A stretch of DNA of 64,000 nucleotides from Rhizoclosmatium globosum (taxonomy: Eukaryota > Chytridiomycota > Chytridiomycetes > Chytridiales > Chytriomycetaceae), in the NCBI GenBank assembly GCA_002104985.1, contig MCGO01000017.1:558001-622000 (forward strand). The letters are read 5' to 3'. Shown in pieces: positions 44,601-54,000 of the stretch. The position numbers and the translations under genes were made by a program. Numbering within the stretch: the first letter of the stretch is position 1; every line of letters begins with the position of its first letter. The notes under the pieces are model-generated. The model did not search any database. It saw only the letters and a program-made list of their open reading frames with translations, and was not told where the DNA came from.

Positions 44601-45453
44601 ATGTCCTTTTGACCAAAAGAAATCCTTAATAATTTGTTTTATTTGTTAGTGTTCGTTGGAAACCTCTCATGAATGCCGATGAGGATATGGTTGCTGCTCA
44701 CTTTGCGGAATGTGGAGAGGTTCTTGCTGTCCGTATCATCACCGACCAAGAATCTGGCCGAAAGAAGGGTTTTCGGTTACGTTGAATTTGCTGACGCCGA
44801 ATCTGCCAAGAACGCTCTTAAGATGCACGAAACCGAGCTCGATGGCCGTGCTATCCGAGTTGACCTCTCTATCCAAAAGGAGCGTGCTGAGAAGAAGAGC
44901 TTCAACAACAAGAACAGCTTTACTCCATCTGCCCCAACTTCTGCCCCAGCTGACACATTATTTGTTGGAAACATGAGCTTTAACGCTCACGTTGATGGCC
45001 TCAAGGAACTCTTTGGAGAGTACGGAAACGTTACATCTGTCCGTATCCCAACTGATCGCGAGACTGGAGCTGTTAAAGGGTATGTGTATTCGAGGCTGAT
45101 GTGTATTTGTTTCCTAAACTCTTTATTCCTCTAGTTTCGGTTACGTCTCATTCTCTAGTGTCGATGAGGCCAAGGCTGCCCTCGAGGCCCTTAATGGAGT
45201 TGACTATGAAGGACGAGGATTGCGTCTTGACTACAGCACACCAAGAGACAACGCTGGCGGTGCCGGTGGAGCTCGTGGTGGCCGAGGTGGGGGCCGTGGT
45301 GGATTCGGAGGTGACCGTGGAGGTCGTGGAGGAGCTCGCGGTGGCCGTGGTGGATTTGGTGGAGGTCGTGGAGGCGGTCGTGGAGGATTTGGAGCTCCAA
45401 GCCGTGGAGGTTTTAGCGCACAGCCAGCTGGAAAGAAAATTACTTTCGACTAA
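35621..45453 (+). CDS. Nucleolin/Nsr1-like protein, copy 3, with Nopp140-like repeats, split by a retrotransposon in an intron
   Basis: Starts MAKSDVIKSVKGGKVEKKAA. Five or more short exons each encode a Ser/Asp/Glu acidic run followed by PPKKA-type basic residues (EESSDDESSSDDDSSDDEPP then KKAA), as in Nopp140/Srp40 CK2-site repeats. The exon ending at 36475 (KPAPKKAAAK after allowing one extra G near 36467) is followed by an intron 36476-44439 that contains the whole LTR element; the next exon begins GAGGAATCCAGC. Then come RRM1 (ADEDMVAAHFAECGEVLAVR), RRM2 ([40 protein letters not shown]) and a long RGG tail ending PAGKKITFD. AATAAA is at about 45487. Expression depends on splicing out a 7964-nt intron in an organism whose introns are about 50 nt, so the gene may be impaired. 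Confidence 0.75.
36509..37217 (+). repeat. 5' LTR
   Basis: 709 bp, beginning TGTCAGGGGATCTGACGG (itself containing the inverted repeat GTCAG/CTGAC) and ending CCCGGTCACA. Matches 43717-44420 along its whole length with a few substitutions and short indels. It should carry the element promoter and polyadenylation signal; no clear TATA box was identified. Confidence 0.95.
37218..38062 (+). other. Retroelement leader with primer-binding-site position
   Basis: Directly after the 5' LTR comes GTGGGGGCCCAACACC, the expected place for a tRNA primer site (TGG start), but I cannot assign the tRNA. Further on are the hairpin-like GGCCTTCGGGCC and repeats of CTCCGGCC, then a CAA/ACT-rich run near 37455-37490. 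The open frame 37692-37922 has no recognisable domain. Confidence 0.5.
38063..38674 (+). CDS. Gag-like ORF of the retroelement
   Basis: 203 residues: MPANIIINQNSHFMAESAKL, an N-terminal helical part (LMASMGQNLMNEGLPYDKAW; LERLLERQREADAIAAA), then Pro-, Asn- and Arg-rich disordered sequence (GGRYSRNHNQGSSSND). Position directly after the leader and the helix-plus-basic-tail layout suggest a capsid/nucleocapsid protein, but there is no CCHC zinc knuckle and it is shorter than a usual Gag, so it may be truncated. Confidence 0.5.
   Translation: MPANIIINQNSHFMAESAKLLAHTVQLMASMGQNLMNEGLPYDKAWDACLKTSSFQLERLLERQREADAIAAATPPLPPPTEENATRYFQPQGGRYSRNHNQGSSSNDTTTRSGRPSNSTNQNPEFIPVNDREDGEILTDAPRSPAQSSKENFIPKLYLTVTQPRVSPMPSALLRSTKTSNNKNTPLFFCDHFTKPIKSIWKV
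39006..39675 (+). pseudogene. Ty3/Gypsy RNase H segment, RT core missing
   Basis: Begins MTIPKEGDKLVIECDASGTG, the start of a retroelement RNase H with the first catalytic Asp; a one-base shift near 39107 leads to RKPVAFISRTLTDVEKRYSN, TDREGLAVIWAV (catalytic Glu), FDRYIFNQPATVETDHSALL (Asp) and LSHYDLTLVHVPATRK. The segment just upstream (frame with ETETFSAVKER) resembles the thumb end of a reverse transcriptase, but the fingers/palm with the YxDD motif are absent. The tail to 39675 is Lys-rich. Likely an internally deleted pol gene. Confidence 0.7.
39773..43213 (+). CDS. Endonuclease (ExoIII/APE)-integrase-chromodomain polyprotein
   Basis: An uninterrupted ORF of 1146 residues. Residues about 1-235 form an endonuclease/exonuclease/phosphatase fold of the ExoIII/APE kind: ICFQETRLG (metal Glu), YGVATLWRKDL, VNCYAPSG, LMGDLNIAPDS (Asp, Asn), FWRVDHILID and ESDHVALQL (Asp-His). 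Residues about 235-375 are the usual RNase H-integrase linker. The H2C2 finger (LLHSDLFAGHYG; SCPECNTAK) is at about 378-425, and the integrase core at about 440-560 with Asp in FVDFMQ, Asp in HSDGGEPF and Glu in NGMVERL; the last two are 35 residues apart (DD35E). A GPY/F-like module (IPRWVGPVRIVD; VRTVHASRLRPF) lies at about 960-1015 and a chromodomain-like tail (ILDVKKT; EYLTSWEMWG; HWQREEDMP) at about 1085-1140. All catalytic residues are present. Confidence 0.85.
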   Translation: MEQYLDMLGGSVICFQETRLGRKSTKLLSQMQTLPNWSCAISDNLSGHYGVATLWRKDLKGEIHSYGAMDEADPEGRILTITLGDFAIVNCYAPSGNRDEKRHLFKINFLEKLKRHCLHLRKKHFVLLMGDLNIAPDSEKDVMPFAVKENLVDCFGSTISAEEQIWFKSMTEHFHDGFRVKHPEPHGSTWLLKAYDNKVYPFWRVDHILIDNRIDKKHFDVRIDSRKWESDHVALQLHTTFHGNDKSILIDRTSWTNKENPQYYTFCSDVNIDNFETNLNITLPNSGKTVKEIRELQLADTHFGPLLRFRQYGTVPEPKEGETTLTKDNLIALSKDLIVDSNGLLFKIHNASKQQVRKQPARVTLCVPDNMRREILDLLHSDLFAGHYGFEKVYTPLLDRYWWPTVKNDLENEIKSCPECNTAKDFRQKAGYVFPIPIGKHPWERVFVDFMQPPKPDEKTGNKYIMVVVDSFTKWAEAIPIPDLKAKTVAEALVEKVFCHTGVPVYLHSDGGEPFNSNLMLQLSRRFGFYKTFTSPYWPRANGMVERLIKNLSERIRHYINKYTFDDWETILPYVLFAYRTHAHGTTGETPFFMFHGFDARLPSDLLLGINPIDIEKVLPDCKADLTEKPTSLDPTPQTLTMTSQETVEEPFPEKLPKIAIASYRSFRQFVQSKLSKHLYGYETEYNPQRVLRKLFEKYNLDAIVLIHNLHPKQDYRTDYPVPYTFKLEDGTDIPRIGNFRIGAATADGKVRTVLENKPAKRIINVFSRKNLIQIGNNLPDSLPEDNPEPQLFLGTPGILRCMYRAYNFTTKTYVDYIIPLVDATTKDFVVVRGVPLWDGATQFFTVGESFLFDEAPIQTFIINDFEPTNDETPMTLVNEMDSDFDDVAVVGETSPEDIKSFTERLVRGLQASRSVIIDNVNKEQEKYATQTNSNVDPSHEFRVGERAWLAVPLTAEAQRLKVGKKFIPRWVGPVRIVDRAEGDAQTKYRVVERFPGNQIVVRTVHASRLRPFTARVPVDSAEDAMKLAGDDFETEYKKWLDDEKLTRRPTHKQQYASGASPWLLAKIDPTFSQEDIDNPKLIIDKILDVKKTVNPTSFEYLTSWEMWGRKERHWQREEDMPSEVISDFWEQIKESIGLYGMNTKR
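43210..43425 (+). CDS. Small basic ORF overlapping the integrase stop
   Basis: 71 residues (MKERMSEKVSGDLAIPLEID, then QQQKRKTKAKPVEK and RALRLLKRNQKEDEATRK). Its ATG overlaps the integrase TGA as ATGA at 43210-43213, which would allow termination-reinitiation. Strongly charged, probably nucleic-acid binding or a displaced C-terminal piece of the polyprotein. No family recognised. Confidence 0.4.
   Translation: MKERMSEKVSGDLAIPLEIDTTPTEVQQQKRKTKAKPVEKIIQPPVVTDAVEQRALRLLKRNQKEDEATRK
43703..43711 (+). other. Polypurine tract
   Basis: GGAAAAGGG, six bases before the 3' LTR: the expected plus-strand priming site. Confidence 0.6.
43717..44420 (+). repeat. 3' LTR
   Basis: 704 bp, TGTCAGGGGATC to CGGTCACA, matching the 5' LTR. 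Followed by the AACT target duplication and the last 15 nt of the host intron (GACTTCGAGTTCTAG). Confidence 0.95.
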
Positions 45454-45611
45454 ATTTCAGACGGATTCTTGTTTCTACATATGAACAAATAAATGCTTCG
45501 TAAACTTCAAGTTTTATTGGGCGAATGGGCCCAGTTCTTTCTTTACTCGAGCCCTGATTTCTTGATGATAGCGGTTATCTTTGAAACCTGATCCCTCCTC
45601 AGCTTCCTTTC

Positions 45612-46242
45612 TCAATCTTCTTTCCACGCAAGTGCAAATTCGTAGGCAGCGTCATCCACTTCGTTGTCATGGTTGTCAGAATATTGTCCCTTCAGACTGG
45701 GCATTCCGTTGTTACTCAAAAGCTTCATCTTGTAGAATTCCTTCAACTATAGTCGCAAATCAAGTTAATCGAGGTGGTCAGGGTTGGGCAGAGGGCAGTA
45801 ATACATTGTTGACGTCAAGGGCAGCCGCAACAGCCATTGTGACAGCGAGCGATGCAGAGAGGGTCAGGGCAGTTCCAGTCATGAATGCTCGACCAGCAAA
45901 CAAGTAGGCTGCAAGTTTTGGGTCGGCGCCGGTGCAGCATGACTGGTCTCCATCAGCTTTGCAATTGGAAGCTCCATTTTGCCTGTAACAAGAGAAGTAA
46001 GACCAAGAAGATCCCTCGAAGTAACGAATCTACCTGATCTCATTTTCATTGTGAACAGGATGCCTGAATAGAGTTGGTGGTGAGCAACAGGAACCACGTC
46101 ACATGAACTAAACACCTCCAAAGACAGCCGCAGAGCCAAGACTGACAGCAATCCTAGAAAATGTTAATCTCAACCTTAGAAACCACCCAACTCACTTTCC
46201 GAATCGTGCAACATTGCTGGTTTCTGGTTCGGTTTGAATCAT
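45612..46242 (-). CDS. TMEM242-like small mitochondrial membrane protein
   Basis: The ATG at 46242 starts MIQTEPETSNVARFG; a 45-50-nt intron leads to IAVSLGSAAVFGG (first membrane helix), then ILFTMKMRS, a Cys-containing loop (SNCKADGDQSCCTGADPK), the second helix region LFAGRAFMTGTALTLSASLA with VTMAVAAALDVNN, and after another intron LKEFYKMKLLS and an acidic tail. The pattern of LALRALxxGSLxA...ALGVxSMKEFxxKM in TMEM242 fits the last half; in animals that protein helps assemble the ATP synthase c-ring. Four introns of about 50 nt in a coding sequence of only about 400 nt. The end at 45612 is uncertain because another frame continues as coding-like sequence. Confidence 0.5.
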
Positions 46243-46539
46243 TCTTTCTTTCTACTTCTGTGAGGAAAAAAAGAACGCTGCATAATCAAATGGTACTGTG
46301 GACGAATCCAATCAATCCTCATCAGTTGATAAGAACGAGTATTTCAGAAGTGATGATTTCATCGTTGATGTTTATCTACTTTTTTGTGTTAACAACCTAT
46401 GAGGCCAATAGTTCCTATTTATTGCAAATTTATGTGATTTCTTGTGGTTCATCTTTTCTCCACTGTCAATTGTTAGTTTGAAGTTCTCATCCTTTCTTGT
46501 CCATTTATTCTATTTTCCGTGGGTAAATCTCCATTTTAA

Positions 46540-47627
46540 ATGGCCACACCAACGCGGCCGCCACCAGGAGGCCACTCATCGCTCTCGTTGGCGCACGTTG
46601 ACCGAACAGCGGCCGCGGGAGTTCCATCGTCGAACGCTTTGGGTGGGCGTGGATTCCGTGCGTTTGAGTCGAATGTGTGTTTGGCGACGACGGCGCTGGA
46701 CGGACGGCGCAGGCGACAAGACGAGACGGTTTGAGTTTGTTTTTTTGGTGGTTGGTTGTTTGGCGGGTTGTCTGACGTGTGTGTTTTGTGGCAGGCGCAA
46801 CTGAGTCAACTTCGATTCAAACTCCGACTCGACGGGCGTCGACGGGTGTTCTGCCTGGCCATTCAACAGACGAACTTGTCCCGGTTTATCGACCTGGGAG
46901 GAAACCAGGGCCGCAGCATCGGCACTCTCTCGCCTTCTCCTCGGAAGCAGAACCACATCAACACCTGGGAAAGAAACGTGTTGTCTTGACTCCGCAATCT
47001 TCCTTCAAGTTGGTATATGATGAGTTGCCTGAAAAGCAATCGGTTAAATCGCTGCAACAACCAGCCCCTGCTGTTCAATCAACATCGGAAACTCATGCAG
47101 CTGGCAGAAGAAATGTCTTTGCAACACATAACATATTGAATCCTCCTGATGATATTGATTTTCCTCGTCCTCGTTCCGCAATGTCTTGCAGCAAAAACAA
47201 AAGCTCTATTTCATTCGCTTCTCCTCCATCTGGCGATATTGTGGAGCCAATTCGGCCTCATCGAAGACCACACTCAACATCATCCCTGAAAAGTAATATT
47301 GTCTTTGGATCGAACGACTCAACTATACCCTCGACTTCTTCTCCGTCTCAATCAAAGTCTCGGTTCGGCCATTTGATGAACAAGAGCTCAATTATATTTG
47401 GGGACGATGGCGAACGCGCTGAGACCTGTCGGTTCCAAGATTCCCATCCGATACGCCGAACTTTTACACCAGAACCAAAGTTGACTTTTGCTGAATTTAC
47501 GGGGAATTCGGGCACTTCTGATTCTATTCACACCAACTCATCTCCATCCCAACAAAGAAAGAAACTGGATCCAGCGTCTATCGAGATAGTTGCAGGCAAG
47601 GCATCTGGGAAACACCGTGTCTTCTGA
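46540..47627 (+). CDS. Disordered protein with Jupiter-like PPGG and (N/S)I(V/I)FG motifs
   Basis: Exon 1 (46540-46731) starts MATPTRPPPGGHSSLSLAHV; a 62-nt intron ends GTGGCAG; exon 2 continues in frame GATESTSIQTPTRRAS to HRVF at 47627. About 340 residues, disordered, Ser/Pro/Arg-rich. It holds PPGG+SSLSL at the N-terminus and repeats KSSISFAS, KSNIVFGSND and KSSIIFGDDG, recalling PPGGxSS and SNIFG motifs of Jupiter/HN1 microtubule-associated proteins. A conserved-looking FKLVYDELPEK is present. The role is inferred only; a link to zoospore microtubules would fit. No globular domain. Confidence 0.55.
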
Positions 47628-47740
47628 TAATTATTATACGTTCGTTCGTTTATTTAGTTAGATTATATAACCATTAAATCACTTGTTTCGTGGGTTTAAG
47701 TAGTGTAATTGGCCGCATATTTTGTGATGAAGCCTCTTGT

Positions 47741-48144
47741 TTATCGTGGAGGACTCCCTTGGAGTCTGGAACAAACATAAAGAGGGAAAAGTCCCTGCGA
47801 CCTCGTGCTCAAATTCATACCTCTGATCCATCCGTCATCAACACGTGTTGAATGAAAATATCGTCACCCGCTTGAACATTCAACTCATCGGCCAGGTTTT
47901 CTGGTATGCGTACTTGGCTTGAACGGTTTGGCCAGGTACAAAGTTTGAGGATGCAGCTGCAAGATTAGAATGTATCACTTGCTCCTCGTGTGTCAATGTC
48001 TTTTGAAGGGTTGGTTTTTGTTGAACTGATCGGTCACAATCAGAACCGCGATTCCAGAGGCAAGTACCAAAACGGAAGCGCACACAATTAGAGTTATGAA
48101 CGCTGGAATAGATATTCCAAGAATACGAGGTGCGGGTGCCATTT
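47741..48144 (-). CDS. Membrane-anchored SH3 domain protein
   Basis: The ATG at 48144 starts MAPAPRILGISIPAFITLIV, a strong transmembrane helix running to about residue 40 (SGIAVLIVTDQFNK). After a frame change or short intron comes a linker, then an SH3-like fold: VQAKYAYQKTWP, DELNVQAGDDIFIQHVLMTD, and after a 26-nt gap or very short intron GLFPLYV, the end strand of SH3. It ends at TAA 47741. Architecture resembles fungal membrane SH3 proteins of the Fus1/Sho1 kind, which bind proline-rich ligands (the scaffold at 17.3 kb has such motifs). Divergent from the PhoD gene, 249 bp apart. Confidence 0.55.
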
Positions 48145-48393
48145 TCTATGTAAGTTCGATTTCATCTCAAGGTTTCTAGAAGGGATCCAAGAACCGCGAT
48201 TTACGATTGGTTCTCACAATCCTATATTGTCGCCAAAAGATTCGCGAGGTGTGCGTGTCTGTTCATAGCGAGACGGGTTGATTTCTGCTTGACTTGAGCT
48301 TGGACGGCCAACACGTGTTTGGCCACGCAGGGAAAGGGAGAATCTGATTGGTCGTTGAACCAACACTGAAACTTCACCTACAACAAACATCAT

Positions 48394-50587
48394 ATGGGCC
48401 GAATAACTGGAGGTGAGGCTATTCTCTTCTTAGCTGTGAAGCAGGTGTTCTGGTTCACTGATTCAAGACGTTCACATCCAGTCTTCCATCACGACCATCC
48501 CAAACGAACGTTATTCATAATCGCCGTCTTCTTAATAACCTCTGCCCGTTTCTCTCTCGTCGTTCCTCGATCCAAGCTGTTTGCTCACGATAAAATCGCA
48601 ACAAGGATATCAATCGAGACTGCAGAATCAGTACCATTCGTTCCATTCTCGCCTGAAATAGAAACCCTTGCGGTCACGGAAAATCTCGTGTATCAGCACG
48701 CTTCGGAGAGCCAGTTCTACAGCCAATGGACAACTGGTCGTGTAAAGTTCAACAAGAATGTGAGGGATTTACGACAACCCACTGGACATCCACCATTTTC
48801 TTCCACGGAGCCTCGATTTCTGCACGGTGTTGCAAGTGGTGACGCTCTCTCAGATCGTGTTATGTAAGGCGGACTTTCTCCTTCCTCCATTTTACTAAAT
48901 TGTGCAACCAAAAGAATCTGGACCAAAGTTTCCCCACCGCCCGAAACCGCATCTTTCTATGTCCGATACGACATCTCGTTATCTGCAACAGAGCCTGATT
49001 CTTCCCTTCCGGGCTCTCCTTTTTCTAAACTCGAAACCTCAATCCGTTCTGGTGTCGTTTTGACCGGCCCTGAAGTTGATTACACTGTCAAAATTGACTT
49101 GACAGGCCTAGATCCCAAAACTGTCTACTATTTCCAGTTTTCAGCACCGTCCAATATCGCCGACCATAAATACGGAAAACCTCATTCACTGGTGTTTAGT
49201 CCTGTCGGGCAAACCAAAACTCTGCCAACAAAGGATGATCCCACCATTTCTTCTGTTCAATTCGCTGTTGTGTCTTGTTCCAACTGGCCTCGTGGGTTCT
49301 TCAATGTGTACTCGTCGATCGCTGCAAGAGACGAAGTCGACGTTGTATTGCATTTGGGTGATTACATCTATGAATATAGGAATGGAGAATACGGCGACGG
49401 GAGCTCTATTGGAAGAATCCCGAAGCCGGACAGAGAGCTATTGACATTAGGAGATTATCGGTAAGAAATTGTTTGTGGCATGAAATGAACTCATTCGACC
49501 TTAAGTGAGCGTCACGCCCAGTACAAAGAAGATGAAGACTTACAGTCGCTTCATCGATTGAAACCGTGGATTGTGATTTGGGAGTAAGTTATTACCAACG
49601 CATTGAATTATTTTGCTAAACTTGCTATGATAGTGACCACGAATTTGTGGGATGAAATATCTGGATTCTTCAACAGCGCCATTCAAATGAAACTCTTATT
49701 CGGATACCAGCCGCTATGCGAGCCTACTTTGAGTATCTACCCATCCGTGTCCCAAAAGAACTTCCACTACAAGCCAGCGCACCTTTCTCTCCAATCTCAG
49801 AACCGTGATCTTGCAATTGAAGCCGACCACACAACGGTATCTACCGAAACTTCCACTTCGGGAAGCTCCTAGACCTCATGATGCTGGATACTCGAATCCA
49901 CGGCCGCGATCGAAGTGACTGGGCAACTGTTTTGAACGAAGATCGAACCATTCTTGGTGATGATCAAGAACAATGGCTTGTTCAACAATTACAGGAGTCG
50001 TCAGATAGAGGAGCTGCATGGCGAGTGATTGGAAATCAAGTCGTCTTTGCTCAAATGGATTGGTGGGGCTTGATGTTCAACAGCGATGCATGGGATGGGT
50101 ATCCAGCCAGTCGAAAAAGAATTTTGGAGGCAATAGAGAAGAGGGGCATAAAGGATGTTGTCGTCTTGACTGGAGAGTGAGGTTCATTCATTATAATCGC
50201 ACAAGCTAAAACCAATTCAGTGTCCACGCATCCCTCTCGTTCAATGTTCCGAAATCACTAGAGACATATAATTCCAAGACTGGGGAAGGATCTCTTTTGG
50301 TCGAATTTGTGGCTCCTGCTGTAACTTCTCCGTCGCCTTTGGAATCAATTCATATCGGCTTCTTGAATCCTGTGGCAGAAACGTTATTCCCTAGACTTGA
50401 ACCTCATTTGCAGTTCATGGATCTTTCACGGCGAGGCTATATTATTCTGAAGATTGGAATTGAACGAACTCTCTGCGAGTACTGGTATAATAACAACGTA
50501 CGAACGCGAGGTTCAGGAGAAAGTTTGGGTGTTCTTGTAGAGACTGATAGGGGTACTGGGCGAATAACAAGAGTGATGCTACAATAA
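48394..50587 (+). CDS. PhoD-type metallophosphatase (alkaline phosphatase D family)
   Basis: A PhoD family phosphodiester/phosphomonoester hydrolase. A hydrophobic stretch near residues 45-60 (LFIIAVFLITSARFSLVV) is a signal anchor. Motifs in order: FLHGVASGDALSDRVM, IWTKVSPPP after an intron, FAVVSCSNWPRGFFNVYSSI, VVLHLGDYIYEY (metal Asp), ERHAQYKEDEDLQSLHRLKP, DHEF (metal Asp-His), MLDTRIHGRDRSDW, ILGDDQEQWL, WRVIGNQVVFAQ, VVVLTGE and VHASLSF (normally GDVHxS; here split by an intron). About five introns of 40-60 nt. A frame break lies around 49650-49860. CTGATTGG (CCAAT box) lies about 45 nt upstream of the ATG. Likely secretory pathway or vacuole. Confidence 0.85.
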
Positions 50588-51063
50588 AATAATAGGCATT
50601 TTTGATAAACGAAGAAGTGTCTTGTTGATTCAACGCTTACACAATATATTCATCGATTACTACTACTATGAGGAAGAATTGATTTGTTATTACGTTATTT
50701 GGCTTCTTAAAGTCAAAGGGTTCGAGTTTCTCTTTTACGATACAAAGTGATATTTAAAACCTTCCAAATAAATACCATGGAGTTGACTAACATTAATTCT
50801 TTCAAGACGAAATCAACCGTTTAAAGGCAAAATGGCTAAGGTTCAGGTTCAGGTTCTTTGTGTTTCCGACTGCCACTGGTGTCTATGGGTCATTTTGTGA
50901 GACAATAAATTATGGAAGTAAATCTGCAAAATGGTTATTTGAAATCAACAAAGGACAGCAAGCTCAAGACAAACAAGGATGTGAAACTCCCAGCAAAAAG
51001 AAAGCAATTCAACAAAGTATGAGAACAGCAAGGACGAAAATAGAAGAACAAGACCCCAGCAAA
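50588..51063. other. Convergent intergenic region
   Basis: 3' ends of the PhoD gene (plus) and the Argonaute gene (minus). An open frame on the plus strand (50860-51099) has no motif and overlaps the Argonaute end, so it is not called. GGTTCA is repeated three times near 50838-50856. Confidence 0.4.
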
Positions 51064-54000
51064 TCATTGACACACACAACTTCTCCACCACCAACTTAAC
51101 CTCTCAGAGAAGTACATTTTCGACTTCAGCTCCTCAACAACATTTTCAAAATCTTCTGCCCGAATCCGGCAGTCCCTGCTCTCGCGGTAGCTCAGTGCAC
51201 GGATTGCCACAATATTGGCGTAGCGAATTGCTGGAACCAACGCCGTAGTTCTCGTGCTATTTAAAAGTTGATGACATTCAAAACCTCAAACATTTTGAAC
51301 AAACTTTGTGTCCAGACGGCATAATTTGAAGCACATCTCTTCAAGTTCCGAATTATTAAAGTTACTTTCATTGAGAATGACTCGGTAGTTTACAGGGGAT
51401 TCTCCTCTTTCTCCTGAATGCAAGACAAAATCGTGGATGTGAGGCTCAGTTACACCTATCAGACGTGTAAACATTCACACCCAAAATAAATACTCTCACC
51501 AGAGTTCACCACTGTCCCAAAATCAACTTCCTTTTTACTGTTGAGGCAGTCTTTCTGAAAAAAGAGTCGCCCGTGATTTCTGTTGACAAGGATAAAAGTG
51601 ATCCTGCACTCCACACTTCAAGGCACCTTTCATGATATCAACTTCCCGTTTTGCGACGTAAGAACAATTTTCCTCAAGTACCCCGTCACGGAAGTAAATA
51701 ACACGCGAAGGAGCTCGAAGCTTCGTTTCAAACTTTTTCAAAAGTCCACTAAATTTGGAAGACAAATTAGTGATGATTCTTTCGCGCGGACCTTGGACTC
51801 CAACTTCAGCGTTTGGTAACGTATCTGCAAGCAAAGTTATCGACATAATATGTTGTTTGAAGACTTACTCTTTGTCCATAGAAGCAACGACAGAGCCAAT
51901 CGACGCCTGGCCTTGATACTGTGGCGGATGCATGATTGTACCAGCAACGAACATAGCCCCCTCAGTCTGTGATACGTCACTAAGGATATTAAAATCTGTG
52001 ACAAAATTGATCCCACCCAGCTTGGAGTTAATAAGCATCAGAAGATCTAGCATTTTGAAATGGCAATATTCTGGGTCAAGCGATTGGGTTCCGACGATGT
52101 ATGTCAAATTCCAAGTTCTGTATCGGCACATCTTTCAATCAACTTCCGAGAGGCAATGCAACCACACATAATACAAATTTACTTGATCGAGAAGACTTGA
52201 TGGTCGACAGAAACTCCGAATGCCCGCCCCGCCTTGATGGGCAATAGCGGGTCTTTTCCACAACCATGCCAAACTCCTCCCCAGTATTTTGAACCATTTT
52301 CACAAATTGAGCCGGATTTTCGGTGGTTAATCTTGTGGCTGAGTCAAAGACAGCAATTGTCCAACTTTCAAGACGTGTTGGACGCACAAACTAAAGTTCT
52401 TTAGACACAATACCACCAATATCAACGACTAACCTGAACAAAATTAATACCCTCGCCAATTCTATTGATTTTTAACGCCAGGATCCAATAATCAGACAGG
52501 CTGGGAAGTTGCGCTCCCAACCAACCGTAATCCACAAAGCAAAAGACGACTTTGATACTTGGATTGAAGAATTTCGTGAGCTTCGAACAGCTGGCTTGTG
52601 CGTAATATCATTCGTCATGAAACAAAAGATAGTCACAACAGCAACATCGCCATGCTGCTTCATCACCTCTGCCACAGCTCGAGCAGAGTATCTTGTACGT
52701 TCCATCATTCTTCCACACAAAGGTGTCACAATGGGCCTTCAATTCCACTCCATACTGAACACATGCCTCTTTGGTCTTATCAAAAAACAAAGTCGCCTTC
52801 TTCATGGCTTCTGGCGTCTCAGTTGAAAATACAGCGCATACACTACTGCCTATGTTGCCTGACTTGTGAACTTTGTACTGAGACAAAATTCGTTAATTTC
52901 GGGCTTTTAAGCAATGATAGTGGCTTACATCGGCAAGTTCCGAACTAAATGAGCTATCCTTAAGAACATGTCCATGCTTTCCTTGCATACGAGGCACCTT
53001 CATTATGTTGGCATTGACGCTCTTCATTTGACTCTCAACTGACATTCCCCAACGGGCCAAGAAATCTTTCTTTGCTTGCAACAACATGATTCCGTTCTCA
53101 ATAAGTCGGAATCTGTCATCGGGTGCAAGCGACATTCTCAGTTTTTGAGCGTCAGTTAACGGTCCAACATAAGTTTGCTGGCCTAACACCATCAAATCCT
53201 CCATTCTATGCAGTGAAACTACATTCTCTTGGTTGATGCAGGAAACAAGTGGGACAAGAGTAAAATACTTGGTGCGATCAAATTTTTCGGACAATGAAAA
53301 AATTTTGAGCGCACCAGTGATGGCATCAGAGGTGCAGACAACAAACAGCCCTGACAGAAATCCAGACAGTTGCTCGTACTCAACAGATCCAATTGTGATA
53401 ATTTCTGATTCCAAATTTGGCTTCTTCAAATAGGCAGCAGCAAGCTCCGCGATTGAACCTTGGAGAGAATAATGCAAATTGTTAAAAGAGAAAGGGTACA
53501 TTTTCGAGTGTAAAACCTTGATTGAAGACTAGGCAAGTCGTAACGCCAACATTTAAGAGGAGTTCGGAGCAGGTATACTCGACCGCAACCTGCCAGTTTC
53601 GAACAAGTTTAAGGCCCCCAGGAAAGTTGCTATCGATTGCTTTGGTGCTAAGGATGGATTTGGACTTGGGGGACTCTTCTTCAAAGACTGTGGAGACCAA
53701 TACCGCATCAATGAACGACAAACCTTGCTGAACTTGATGAGAAATTTCCAATTTTGATTCAGACTGGATGAACGCACGGACGTCTTTGAGGTCAAATGAT
53801 GAAGGCTTTGCCAATGATACTTTATAGTGGCTGTCAGACAAATGTAATGAGCACAAGACGAAACAAGATATATCAAGAAATGAGTATTCTCACGTCGCGA
53901 CATCTTCATCCATGATGGTAACATACGAAATGGCTGTAATATCAACCAGGTATGGTAAATAGACAGTGCCGAAACCGTCAAAGATAGCCGTCGCTAAGTA

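Noticed and set aside
50860..51099. Plus-strand small basic protein between PhoD and Argonaute
   Set aside because: Overlaps the Argonaute C-terminus, no recognisable motif, no clear promoter; better explained as convergent 3' flank.
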